Counted from the stretch's first letter, positions 15,603-23,379 are shown. The stretch is DNA of 24,559 nucleotides from Fimenecus sp045532175 (GCA_045532175.1 JAZSFK010000026.1:1-24559); one strand, 5' to 3'. The notes: generated from the letters alone by a model not told the origin. Translations and numbers: made by a program.

Positions 15603-16896
15603 ATAAAAGTTTATCAGCCGAAGCAGTATCAATGGATTCGATATTTTTAAGTTTACGTTGAATAAAGAGATTCTTGCGTTCGGCGTCCTCAAGTGTCTTT
15701 CCTGCCTCGTCAACCTTTTTCTTGGCTTTTGCGAGTAAATCGCCGAATTTCTCATACTGTGCCTTTGCAGCACCAAGAATTTCACGTACTTCGTTTGCTT
15801 TTTCGTTAATTGCAATTGTCTTAAATCCCATTGAAAGTGAGTTAAGCAAGGCGGTAATTGTTGATGGACCTGCAATCATAACATTGTAATCATTCTGTAT
15901 TTTTTCGGGTAAACCTGTTCTTGAAGATGCAATTTCTGCATAAAGACCTTCTGTTGCAAGATACATAATTGCAAAAGGTGTTGTGTCAGGGACGTGAATG
16001 TATTTGGCGATTGATTTTGCCTCGCCTAAAACTCTGTTTTCCAATTCCTTACGGGCAAGTTTTACTGCCTCTGCATCTGCTTTATCTGCAGCATCACAAA
16101 GACGAATATAGTCCTCCATGGGGAATTTTGAGTCAACAGGAAGTAAAATATCCTTGTCGTCAGGTTCACTTGACGGAATACGGATTGCAAACTCAACTCG
16201 GTCAAGTGAATTTGGCACAGTCGCCACATTCTTGTGGAACATATTGGGAATAGTCTGATTTAAAATACCCTCCAACTGCACCTCTGCCCAAGTGCCACGA
16301 GCCTTAACATTCGTGAGTACACGGTTAAGCGCAGTAACATTTTCAGTAACACCTGTTGAAAGTTTTTGCATTTCACCAAGGGATTTGTAAAGATTTTCAA
16401 GCTGGTCGGAAACAGTCTTGAAAGATGTGTTAAGTCTTGTTGTGAGTGTGGCAGTAAGTTTTTCGTCAACAGTAACTCGCATTTCCTCGAGCTTCTTTTC
16501 GTTTGACTCCTGCATTTTTGTGATTGATGTTTCAAGTGACTTGTTCTGTTTGTCACCTTGGTCAACAAGCATCTGGATAACCTTTTCACGATGCTCAAAA
16601 TTGCCCTTGTTCATATTGTCAATTTTGCCCGACATTTCATCAAGGCTCTTTTTTACATCCTCACGGATTTCCTTATTGGCATTTTGATTTTCCACACGGA
16701 TTCTGTGAAATTCGTCACCCATGTTTTTGGTTATGTATTCAAGCTTGTTTTCAAGTGACTTGATTTCGCCGCTCTCTTCTGCATTTGCCTCTTTAATCGC
16801 TTTTGCCAATTTACCGAAATAAATGCCCAGCACAATAAAAGCAACTGCAAGCACAGCCATCAAAATATATTTTACAATTTCAAGAAATAATTCCAT
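15574..16896 (-). CDS. rmuC: DNA recombination protein RmuC
   Basis: A 440-residue RmuC-family protein. A single N-terminal membrane segment (about 8-28) is followed by a long coiled coil (about 40-175) and then the nuclease-like RmuC domain. Recognisable pieces of that domain are NVKARGTWAEVQLEGIL, LPVDSKFPMEDY, FAIMYLATEGLYAE, and VMIAGPSTITALLNSLSMGF. RmuC is thought to limit inversions at short inverted repeats; its biochemical activity is poorly defined. It lies 47 bp upstream of the GH3 gene on the same strand, and the embedded GH3 promoter means the two need not be co-expressed. The ATG at 16896 follows GGGAG. Nothing about it is truncated or unusual. Confidence 0.95.
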   Translation of the reverse strand: MELFLEIVKYILMAVLAVAFIVLGIYFGKLAKAIKEANAEESGEIKSLENKLEYITKNMGDEFHRIRVENQNANKEIREDVKKSLDEMSGKIDNMNKGNFEHREKVIQMLVDQGDKQNKSLETSITKMQESNEKKLEEMRVTVDEKLTATLTTRLNTSFKTVSDQLENLYKSLGEMQKLSTGVTENVTALNRVLTNVKARGTWAEVQLEGILNQTIPNMFHKNVATVPNSLDRVEFAIRIPSSEPDDKDILLPVDSKFPMEDYIRLCDAADKADAEAVKLARKELENRVLGEAKSIAKYIHVPDTTPFAIMYLATEGLYAEIASSRTGLPEKIQNDYNVMIAGPSTITALLNSLSMGFKTIAINEKANEVREILGAAKAQYEKFGDLLAKAKKKVDEAGKTLEDAERKNLFIQRKLKNIESIDTASADKLLFDETDSIDV

Positions 16897-16922
16897 ACTT
16901 TTACTCCCTGCCTAAAAATTAT

Positions 16923-16970
16923 AATCTATTATAACAAAATTATAGAATAAAAGATATATTTTTATAAAAA
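16923..16970 (-). promoter_or_regulatory. AT-rich rmuC promoter region
   Basis: Minus strand shows three TATAAT-like boxes in succession between about 16950 and 16918, directly upstream of rmuC. The very high A+T content makes assignment of a single -35/-10 pair unreliable. Confidence 0.4.
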
Positions 16971-17007
16971 TTTTTATGAAATTGTAGCCTTATTTTACTT
17001 TCTTTGA

Positions 17008-17013
17008 TATAAT
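17008..17013 (+). promoter_or_regulatory. -10 box of the SBP-VanZ-DUF1015 operon
   Basis: TATAAT (17008-17013) with only a weak upstream match, TTGTAG at 16982-16987, 20 bp away. The predicted start near 17020 leaves a leader of only about 11 nt before the chosen ATG at 17031. Confidence 0.55.
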
Positions 17014-17030
17014 AAGCCTTGGTGAATAAA

Positions 17031-18611
17031 ATGATTAAGAAAATAATAAGCATTTTTATTTCAATAGTAATACTTCTGACCTGCTTTGCCGGTTGTTCCA
17101 ATGATGAGGATAAATATTTTTCCTGTGCCATAAGCACAATGCCGGAGCATTTTGACCCCCAGATAGCAGATAGTCAGGGAGAAAGAATTGTGGCTGTCAA
17201 TACCTTTGACGGTTTGTTTAAACTTGACGAAAACGGTACTCCGCAGAAATGTGCTGTATCGGATTACAATATTTCCGCGGACGGAAGGGTATATACCTTT
17301 TACCTTAATAAGGATATGAAATATTTTATTTCAAAATCCGTACAATCATTCCTTGACGAAAAGGAAGCAACAATTGATGGTAGGGTTACAGCACAGGACT
17401 TTGGCTTTGGTATAAAAAGAGCAATTTTACCTGAAACCAATGCACCGGGATACGAGTTAATCAATTCTATAAAAAATGCGGAAAATGTGCATAACGGACT
17501 GGCTTCTGCGGAATCGTTGGGAATCCGTGTTGTTGACGACTATACTCTTGAAATAACTCTTGAAAGAGCGGATGAAAATTTTATCTATGCATTGAGTCAG
17601 CCTGTGTCATACCCTTGTGATGAGGAGTTCTTCAACCTTACAAACGGAAGATACGGCTTGGAAAAGAAATACACTATCTCCAATGGTGCATTTTACCTTT
17701 CTGATATAGTTGAAAAGGAGTCTGTAAGAATTTCTAAAAATGAAGAGTATAAAGGCGCTTTTGAAGCAAGTCCCTTGTCGGTAAGATTTTACGTCAATGC
17801 CAACCAAGAGGATGTTGTAAAGAAAATAAACAACAAGACCTACACAGTAGGCTTCCTTACAAATAAAACTGCTATTGAGCAACTAAACAAAAAGGCGGTA
17901 CAGACCTCGCTTAATAATATTACTGTTTCTTTGGTTTTCAATATGTCAAGGACAACTATTCAGAACCATTCCCTGCGAACAGGGCTTGTAGAGGGAATAG
18001 ACCTGAACACAGTTACAACCACTCCGTCAAAGGTTCTTGTTCCTCCACATTTTAAATTGAGTGTTGGCAGTGTTGACGGATTACCAAGTAACGTAAATGA
18101 TGCAAGAGCAAAAATGAAAAAAGCTCTTAATGAGCTTGATACAGATAATATTACCATAAATATCCTTTGTATGAAGGAATATGAGGAAATGGCAAAGGCT
18201 ATTGTAAGCTGCTGGCAGAAAAATATAGGTGTTGAACTTAACGGAACTATTACTGTTGCGGAAAGCACAGATTTCACAAGCAAAATCCGTTCAGGGGACT
18301 TTGATGCGGCAATTTATCCGTTGTCAGTAAACTCTGCCCATTCTGTCGATTTCCTTGCTATGTTAACAACGGACAACAGGGGTAATTTTATGGGTTACAG
18401 CTCAGAAGAATATGACAGATTAGTTCAGGATTTCAATTCATATCCCTCAGCGGAAAAATGTGGAAACTGTCAGAGTTATCTTCTGAAAAATGCAATAGTT
18501 ATGCCTATCTCTGCAGAAGACACAGTTTTTGCAAGAGCAAAGAACACAACGGGAATATATTTCTGTGGTGATGTTTCCAATGTATATTTTTATAAAGGAC
18601 AGAAAAAATGA
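17031..18611 (+). CDS. ABC peptide-type substrate-binding lipoprotein (family 5)
   Basis: A 526-residue extracytoplasmic solute-binding protein of the OppA/DppA type. The N-terminus MIKKIISIFISIVILLTCFAGC is a lipoprotein signal with lipidation expected at Cys22 (FAGC is a slightly unusual lipobox). Family features: STMPEHFDPQ, NTFDGLFKLDENG, a YTFYLNKDMKYF strand, VDDYTLEITLERAD, and RTGLVEGIDLN near residue 320. The ATG at 17031 was chosen because GGTGA at 17021-17025 is a ribosome binding site 5 nt away; TTG at 17019 and GTG at 17022 are alternatives. No permease or ATPase for peptide uptake is in the window, so it is an orphan. It overlaps the VanZ gene by 4 nt (ATGA), which points to a shared envelope role. 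The ligand is unknown. Confidence 0.88.
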   Translation: MIKKIISIFISIVILLTCFAGCSNDEDKYFSCAISTMPEHFDPQIADSQGERIVAVNTFDGLFKLDENGTPQKCAVSDYNISADGRVYTFYLNKDMKYFISKSVQSFLDEKEATIDGRVTAQDFGFGIKRAILPETNAPGYELINSIKNAENVHNGLASAESLGIRVVDDYTLEITLERADENFIYALSQPVSYPCDEEFFNLTNGRYGLEKKYTISNGAFYLSDIVEKESVRISKNEEYKGAFEASPLSVRFYVNANQEDVVKKINNKTYTVGFLTNKTAIEQLNKKAVQTSLNNITVSLVFNMSRTTIQNHSLRTGLVEGIDLNTVTTTPSKVLVPPHFKLSVGSVDGLPSNVNDARAKMKKALNELDTDNITINILCMKEYEEMAKAIVSCWQKNIGVELNGTITVAESTDFTSKIRSGDFDAAIYPLSVNSAHSVDFLAMLTTDNRGNFMGYSSEEYDRLVQDFNSYPSAEKCGNCQSYLLKNAIVMPISAEDTVFARAKNTTGIYFCGDVSNVYFYKGQKK

Positions 18612-19069
18612 CAAAATCAAGAAAAGTATATGTTATAATATCGTGGATACTTGTGGTTGCCTGTATGGTAGCAATTTTCTGTCTTTCGGCACAGACGGCC
18701 AATGAGTCAGCGGAACTTAGCGGTTCATTTATTTTAGCACTTCTTGAATGGCTTGGACTTGAACTTGAGCAGGAAACTATCCGTACAGTAGCACATTGTC
18801 TTGAATTTATGGGGCTTTCCCTGTTGCTTTTTAATGCCATATATGCGACTTGGGAAAACGACCGGACTTATTTCCACGCGTTTAAACTGACAGTCCTGTA
18901 TGCTTTTACAGACGAAATACATCAGATTTTCGTGCCGGGAAGGGCTTTTCAGGTAAGTGATTTGCTCGTGGACAGTACAGGTGCTTTGATTGGTGTCACA
19001 GCATCGTTTATATTATTGAAAATCATACTATACATAAAGGAAAGAAGGATTAAAAATGGCAATTCTTAA
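18608..19069 (+). CDS. VanZ-like membrane protein
   Basis: A 153-residue integral membrane protein of the VanZ family. Signatures: FCLSAQTANES after the first helix (family FSxQ...S), VAHCLEFMGLSLLL, YAFTDEIHQIFVPGRAFQ and SDLLVDSTGALIG. Four helices are expected. VanZ of Tn1546 gives low-level teicoplanin resistance, but most chromosomal homologues have no assigned role, so resistance should not be assumed. Its ATG overlaps the stop of the substrate-binding protein (ATGA), and its 3' end overlaps the DUF1015 gene by 14 nt. These overlaps place it firmly in one operon with both. Confidence 0.92.
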   Translation: MTKSRKVYVIISWILVVACMVAIFCLSAQTANESAELSGSFILALLEWLGLELEQETIRTVAHCLEFMGLSLLLFNAIYATWENDRTYFHAFKLTVLYAFTDEIHQIFVPGRAFQVSDLLVDSTGALIGVTASFILLKIILYIKERRIKNGNS

Positions 19070-20297
19070 ACCATTTAAAGCAATAAGACCAAAGAATGAA
19101 TATGCAAGTGCGGTTGGTGCTTTGCCCTATGATGTAATGAATTCAGAAGAAGCACGTGAAATGGTAAAGGATAAGCCACATTCATTCTTGCACGTGGATA
19201 AGGCAGAGGTGGATTTACCTCTCGGCACTGATATTTATTCACCTGAGGTTTATGAAAAAGCAAAGGAAAATCTTGAAGCGTTAAGCGAAAAAGGTATCTG
19301 TAAGCAGGACGAAAAGCCAATGCTTTACATCTATCGTCAGATTATGTTGGGCCGTGAACAGACAGGTATTGTAGGTTGTACTGCAGTTGATGATTATATT
19401 AACAATGTAATTAAAAAGCACGAGTTTACCCGTGCTGATAAAGAGGCTGACAGAATTCGTCACGTTGACACTCTTGATGCCAATACCGGACCTATTTTCC
19501 TTACTCACAGAGAGAATAAAACAGTTTCAGATATTACAGAAAATTGGAAGAATACTCACACACCTTGTTACGACTTTGTAAGTGATGACGGTGTTGCGCA
19601 GACAGTATGGGTAATTGACGACGACACAGTTATTGACACTCTTGTTAAGGAATTTTCAGAAATTCCGTATCTCTATATTGCTGACGGTCATCACAGATGT
19701 GCATCTGCAGTAAGAGTTGGAGAAAGAAGACGTGGAGAAGGGGAATACGATAAGGATGCAGAGTTTAATTTCTTTCTTTCAGTAATCTTCCCTTGCGACC
19801 AACTCAAAATTATGGACTACAACCGTGTGATTGCGGACCTTAATGGTTATACAAGTGAAGAATTTATCGAAAAAATGAGTGAAAAATTCATTGTCGATGA
19901 AGCAGATGAAAGTCCTTATGTACCAAAGGAACGTCATACATTTGGTATGTATCTTGATAACAAGTGGTACAAGGTAACTGCAAAGGCTGAATTCATTAAC
20001 GAAAATGACCCTGTTGAGTGCCTTGATGTTTCAATTCTTCAAAATAACCTTATTACCCCAATTCTCAATATCACAGACCCAAGAACGGACAAGAGAATCG
20101 ACTTTGTAGGTGGTATTCGTGGCTTGGGTGAATTAGAAAGAAGATGTGCAGAGGGTATGAAATTAGCGTTTGCTATGTATCCAACATCACTTAATGAACT
20201 TATGGATATTGCAGATGCAGGAAAGGTTATGCCACCAAAATCAACTTGGTTTGAGCCAAAGCTTCTTTCAGGTTTATTTATCCATAAACTTTCATAG
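19056..20297 (+). CDS. DUF1015 family protein
   Basis: A 413-residue cytoplasmic protein of the DUF1015 family. Landmarks: an N-terminal FKAIRPKNEYA with LPYDVMNSEEAR, IYRQIMLGREQTGIVG, GPIFLTHRENK, the hallmark ADGHHRCASA (near residue 210) and FVGGIRGLGELE near the C-terminus. The function is not established. From memory the family often lies next to serine-biosynthesis genes in Clostridia, but none is present here. Start: ATG at 19056 after AGAAGGA, inside the end of the VanZ gene. Co-translation with VanZ and the substrate-binding protein is likely from the overlaps. A strong terminator follows. The family call is certain; the role is open. Confidence 0.92.
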   Translation: MAILKPFKAIRPKNEYASAVGALPYDVMNSEEAREMVKDKPHSFLHVDKAEVDLPLGTDIYSPEVYEKAKENLEALSEKGICKQDEKPMLYIYRQIMLGREQTGIVGCTAVDDYINNVIKKHEFTRADKEADRIRHVDTLDANTGPIFLTHRENKTVSDITENWKNTHTPCYDFVSDDGVAQTVWVIDDDTVIDTLVKEFSEIPYLYIADGHHRCASAVRVGERRRGEGEYDKDAEFNFFLSVIFPCDQLKIMDYNRVIADLNGYTSEEFIEKMSEKFIVDEADESPYVPKERHTFGMYLDNKWYKVTAKAEFINENDPVECLDVSILQNNLITPILNITDPRTDKRIDFVGGIRGLGELERRCAEGMKLAFAMYPTSLNELMDIADAGKVMPPKSTWFEPKLLSGLFIHKLS

Positions 20298-20323
20298 TAT
20301 TGTTTCTTTTCTACAATAAAAAT

Positions 20324-20358
20324 CCCCGAAGGAATAAAACCCTTCGGGGTAATTTTTT
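20324..20358. terminator. Bidirectional rho-independent terminator
   Basis: Perfect 9-bp stem CCCCGAAGG (20324-20332) with CCTTCGGGG (20341-20349), 8-nt loop, then six T (20353-20358) on the plus strand. On the minus strand ATTTTTATT follows. It serves the convergent DUF1015 and aldolase genes. Confidence 0.95.
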
Positions 20359-20362
20359 GCAA

Positions 20363-21583
20363 TTATTTGCCGGCCTGCTTTGAATATTTGAGTCTGTAAA
20401 CAAGATTCATAATTCTTGTTTCGAGTGGGTTGATAGGCTCAACCTTATCAAACATCTTTGCACTTACCTGAATTTTAGCACCTTTATTTGTTATAAACTC
20501 AATAGCACCTGCGTCGTATTCGCTACCTGCAACACAAAGAGCACCATTGTTCTCAAGAAGAACAGCATTTCTACCCTTAAGCTTCTTAACAACTTTCTTT
20601 GCAGTTTTCAATGTGTTGTTAGGGTCATATTTTGCACTTTTAACACTAACACCAACAATCTGAGCAAAGTCATCAATAAGAGGCTTCATTGTTTTACCCA
20701 TCTTTGAGCATGCAACTACATAAGGGTCCTTTGTGTGGTAGATGAAGTTAACGTCATCACGTTTCTTATATACTGCACGGTGAAGCTCGATTGAACTGTT
20801 GTTAGGGTCGCCTGCGATAATATCGCCTGTGTCGATGTCAATTCTTGTAATTGCACCGTCACCGTCAATAACAGAAATATTGAAAACAGGACCGTCACGT
20901 TCGCTCTTGCAAGGTTCAAATTCAGCAACAGAAGATGGTTTTTTAACAAACTTGTCAACAACATAATCGTTGATTGCAGTAAGCTTGTCAGCAACAACAC
21001 CTGTAAGAGATGTATATTTGTCCATTACAAACTGTTCGCAAACATCCTCAAGGCGTTTTGCAACATTGAATGCATCATCATAGTCAACACCCATGCAAAC
21101 TGCACCGTGGTGAGCCATAACAGCAGCCTTTGCATCTGAACGAGTGATAGCCTCGATAACACCCTTGCGGAGCTTCTTTGTGCCCGGAAGACCATAAGAA
21201 GCAAGAGGAATGTTGCTTCCGATAATTTCAGCATTTTCGCCTTCAACATTTTCGATATCCATACCAAGAGCAGAAACTATAGAAGCGTCTACCTGATGTG
21301 TGTGGATAACAAAGCCGATTTCAGGACGAAGTTTGTAACAAGCAGCATGAATTCCCTTTTCACTTGAAGGCTTAATTTCGCCTTCGTATTCAAGGTCCTC
21401 AATGTTTACAAGAACGATTTCTTCAGGAGTGAGAGTTTCGTAAGCACGGCCACTTGGAGTGATAACGAACTGTGTATCACTGATACGGCAAGAAATGTTG
21501 CCCCAAGTACGAGCAATAAGACCTGTTTCAATAAGCTCTTTACCGGCTTTGATTACGAGTTCTTTTGCCTGCATTATTTCCAT
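20363..21583 (-). CDS. Tandem class II aldolase/adducin protein, second domain degenerate
   Basis: A 406-residue protein made of two class II aldolase folds. Domain 1 (about 1-200) has the catalytic set: NISCR and TPSGRAYE, SSEKGIHA with Glu75, IHTHQ with zinc ligands His94 and His96, and AHHGAVCMG with His159. Domain 2 (about 225-400) repeats the layout (SSIELH, IYHTKDP, LLENNGALCVAG), but the second His is Lys285, HHG is NNG, and the catalytic Glu position is not an acid. One active zinc lyase/epimerase-type site per chain is expected. Substrates are probably sugar phosphates or related hydroxyketones; specificity cannot be read. Start: ATG at 21583, 6 nt after GAGGTG. It lies about 100 bp downstream of the aminotransferase, beyond a weak terminator. 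Confidence 0.88.
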   Translation of the reverse strand: MEIMQAKELVIKAGKELIETGLIARTWGNISCRISDTQFVITPSGRAYETLTPEEIVLVNIEDLEYEGEIKPSSEKGIHAACYKLRPEIGFVIHTHQVDASIVSALGMDIENVEGENAEIIGSNIPLASYGLPGTKKLRKGVIEAITRSDAKAAVMAHHGAVCMGVDYDDAFNVAKRLEDVCEQFVMDKYTSLTGVVADKLTAINDYVVDKFVKKPSSVAEFEPCKSERDGPVFNISVIDGDGAITRIDIDTGDIIAGDPNNSSIELHRAVYKKRDDVNFIYHTKDPYVVACSKMGKTMKPLIDDFAQIVGVSVKSAKYDPNNTLKTAKKVVKKLKGRNAVLLENNGALCVAGSEYDAGAIEFITNKGAKIQVSAKMFDKVEPINPLETRIMNLVYRLKYSKQAGK

Positions 21584-21589
21584 AAATTT

Positions 21590-21595
21590 CACCTC
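21590..21595 (-). promoter_or_regulatory. Ribosome binding site fixing the aldolase start
   Basis: GAGGTG on the minus strand, 6 nt from the ATG at 21583. A GTG at 21592 within this motif gives a longer frame, but it would lack a ribosome binding site. Confidence 0.8.
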
Positions 21596-21602
21596 ACTAA
21601 TA

Positions 21603-21630
21603 ATTGTAACCTGATTTAATGAGAGGTTAC
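21603..21630 (-). promoter_or_regulatory. Possible weak promoter/dyad before the aldolase gene
   Basis: Minus strand TACAAT (21608-21603) could be a -10, but no good -35 is present at 16-18 bp. A 6-bp dyad, GTAACC (21606-21611) and GGTTAC (21625-21630), overlaps it and might bind a regulator. Confidence 0.3.
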
Positions 21631-21646
21631 TTGTTAGGTTAATAAA

Positions 21647-21672
21647 GGTGGATGAGGTTTAATTCATCCACC
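21647..21672 (-). terminator. Attenuating hairpin after the aminotransferase gene
   Basis: Perfect 9-bp stem GGTGGATGA (21647-21655) with TCATCCACC (21664-21672), loop 8 nt. On the minus strand only TTTATT follows, so termination may be incomplete and some transcripts may reach the aldolase gene. Confidence 0.65.
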
Positions 21673-21687
21673 CGAATGAATCAAGAT

Positions 21688-23178
21688 TTATTTTGCTGAA
21701 GGTTTAACTGCAACGTTTGCAAATACCTTGTCGAAGCACTGAAGTGCCTGGTCAATCATCTTAGGTGTGTATGCAGCTGATGTGTAGAGACGGCTACCTG
21801 CAAGAGTAACAAGTCCTTCTGCCATGTAAGCAGCGCCCATGTACTGCATTTCTTTCTTTCTTTCGCTTGTAGCAGAAAGAACACCCGGAATTTTCCAAGG
21901 TTTGCACCAGTCGATTGAGTAGTGCATTGTACCAACTGTTTCAAGGTGGCAAACTGAACCTTCGTTCCAGCATACGAATGGAAGACCGTGTTTAGCAACG
22001 AGTTCCTGAAGACCCTGAGTAAGTCTGTCACCCATTTCGCCGGCCTTCTGACATGCGTTCTGCTTGTCGATTTCTTCAAGAGTGAAGTAACCTGCGCAGC
22101 ATGAAAGTGGGTTAGCTGTCATTGTACCGCCTGTAAATGCCTTCTTAACCTTCATACCTGAATCGTCAAGACCTGCACCAAGGTGCTTCATGTACTGCTT
22201 CTTACCACCAACACCGCCTGCACCCGGATAACCGCCGGCAATAACTTTACCGAAGATTGTAAGGTCAGGAGATACACCGAAGAAGCCCTGAGCACCTGCC
22301 ATACCGATACGGAAACCTGTAACAACTTCATCAAATACGAGAAGTGCGCCATATTTACGGCAAAGTCTTTCAACGCCCTTGTTGAAGTCATAATCAAGTG
22401 GAGTTGTACCACTTTCAGGACCGATTGGTTCAATGAATACAGCAGCTGTGCCACCGTTGAACTGGTTGAGCCAGAGTTTTCTTTCAAGGTCTTCAAGGTC
22501 ACCCGGGAAGAATTCCTGGGTATGCTTGAAGAGGTAAAGCGGAACACCGCTTGCCTGTGTGAATTTAGAACCGGGAACACGGATACCATAACCGAGCTGG
22601 TCTGACCAACCGTGGTAAGCACCACCCATTTTGAGGATGTTCTTCTTACCTGTTGCAAGACGAGCAACACGAACAGCTGTCATACAAGCTTCTGTACCTG
22701 AACCCTGCATACGGAACATATCAACTGATTCAACTGAGTCAGAGATTTTCTTTGCAAGTTTGTATTCGAATTCGTGGAAAAGACCTGTTGAAGGACCGCA
22801 TGTGTTAAGAAGGTCGATAACCTGGTCACGAACTACCTTTGGGTTTGAGCCAAGAACTGTTGGACCACCAGCCTGAAGGAAGTCAAAGTATTTGTTTCCG
22901 TCAACGTCATAAAGGTAAGCACCCTCAGCCTTTGTGAAAACAAGTGGGAATGGATAGTTGAAAGCAAGGTTGTGCTGAACACCACCGGGGATGATAGTCT
23001 TTGCTTCAGCAATCATTTCCTTTGATTTAGCACACTTCTTGTCATAATACTCTTCTTCATAAGTCTTGAGAACGTCAGGTTTGATTGAGTAAATCGGTTT
23101 GCTGATAAGTTCGTCAAGCTGTCTGTTAATCTGAGCAGCATCATGGTAATGTGCGATTGCGAATCTTGTGTCTGCCAT
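21688..23178 (-). CDS. HemL-like class III PLP-dependent aminotransferase
   Basis: A 496-residue fold-type I PLP enzyme. Signatures: IIPGGVQHNL (62-71), DVDGNKYFDF (91-100), QGSGTEACMTAVRVAR (158-173), GGAYHGWSD, VFDEVVTGFR with the PLP-binding Asp283, and TIFGKVIAGGYPG with the Schiff-base Lys311. The nearest well-known relative is glutamate-1-semialdehyde aminomutase, but this protein has about 60 extra N-terminal residues and no heme genes are nearby, so an aminotransferase on another substrate is more likely. The start is an ATG 7 nt after GGAGGAG. The promoter is close to consensus and carries a palindrome over the leader. Codons are richer in G/C and more uniform than in the neighbours, suggesting strong expression. 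The class II aldolase follows, so the two may process one substrate. Confidence 0.9.
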   Translation of the reverse strand: MADTRFAIAHYHDAAQINRQLDELISKPIYSIKPDVLKTYEEEYYDKKCAKSKEMIAEAKTIIPGGVQHNLAFNYPFPLVFTKAEGAYLYDVDGNKYFDFLQAGGPTVLGSNPKVVRDQVIDLLNTCGPSTGLFHEFEYKLAKKISDSVESVDMFRMQGSGTEACMTAVRVARLATGKKNILKMGGAYHGWSDQLGYGIRVPGSKFTQASGVPLYLFKHTQEFFPGDLEDLERKLWLNQFNGGTAAVFIEPIGPESGTTPLDYDFNKGVERLCRKYGALLVFDEVVTGFRIGMAGAQGFFGVSPDLTIFGKVIAGGYPGAGGVGGKKQYMKHLGAGLDDSGMKVKKAFTGGTMTANPLSCCAGYFTLEEIDKQNACQKAGEMGDRLTQGLQELVAKHGLPFVCWNEGSVCHLETVGTMHYSIDWCKPWKIPGVLSATSERKKEMQYMGAAYMAEGLVTLAGSRLYTSAAYTPKMIDQALQCFDKVFANVAVKPSAK

Positions 23179-23210
23179 AATTTTTCTCCTCCATTATTCA
23201 GAAGTAAATT

Positions 23211-23233
23211 TTATCTGTTACTGGAACAGATAA
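23211..23233. promoter_or_regulatory. Palindromic putative operator in the aminotransferase leader
   Basis: Perfect 9-bp arms TTATCTGTT (23211-23219) and AACAGATAA (23225-23233) with a 5-bp centre, at about +8 to +30 from the predicted start. A repeated ATCTGT occurs at the -35 box. It could be a repressor site or an RNA hairpin; the DNA-site reading is favoured because of the AT-rich arms. Confidence 0.6.
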
Positions 23234-23246
23234 TAGTTCATATACA

Positions 23247-23274
23247 ATTATAGCATCAAATTCTAATCTGTCAA
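23247..23274 (-). promoter_or_regulatory. Consensus sigma-A promoter of the aminotransferase gene
   Basis: Minus strand: -35 TTGACA (23274-23269), 16-bp spacer, -10 TATAAT (23252-23247). Predicted start near 23240, leader about 62 nt. Confidence 0.92.
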
Positions 23275-23379
23275 CAAATTTTGGAAAAATACATTATGCT
23301 GAATAGTTAAAAACTGTCTATTAGATTAAAATCATCTAAAATGCAGTTAAATATTAACTATAGAATGAATTTCAAGGAT
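23275..23379. other. AT-rich spacer with short palindromes, no gene seen
   Basis: Spacer between the alcohol dehydrogenase terminator and the aminotransferase promoter. No open frame with a ribosome binding site was seen. Small dyads are present: AGTTAA-3 bp-TTAACT (23345-23359) and TTAGAT/ATCTAA with a 7-bp centre (about 23321-23339). They may be regulator sites or simply a product of base composition. Confidence 0.4.

Noticed and set aside
16897..17018. RNA gene or small protein in the AT-rich gap between rmuC and the SBP gene
   Set aside because: No stable structure or open frame with a start signal was seen; the stretch is accounted for by two divergent promoters.
18608..19069. Glycopeptide resistance gene
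   Set aside because: It is VanZ-family only; no vanH, vanA, vanX or regulator is nearby, and chromosomal VanZ-like proteins are widespread without shown resistance.
22183..22670. Open frames of 140 and 160 codons in other frames and strands within the aminotransferase gene
   Set aside because: Cysteine/threonine- or serine/valine-rich translations typical of shadow frames; no ribosome binding site, and fully inside a well-supported gene.
21688..23178. Naming the aminotransferase hemL
   Set aside because: No other tetrapyrrole gene is in the window, the protein is about 60 residues longer than HemL, and it sits with an aldolase; the aminomutase role is not supported.
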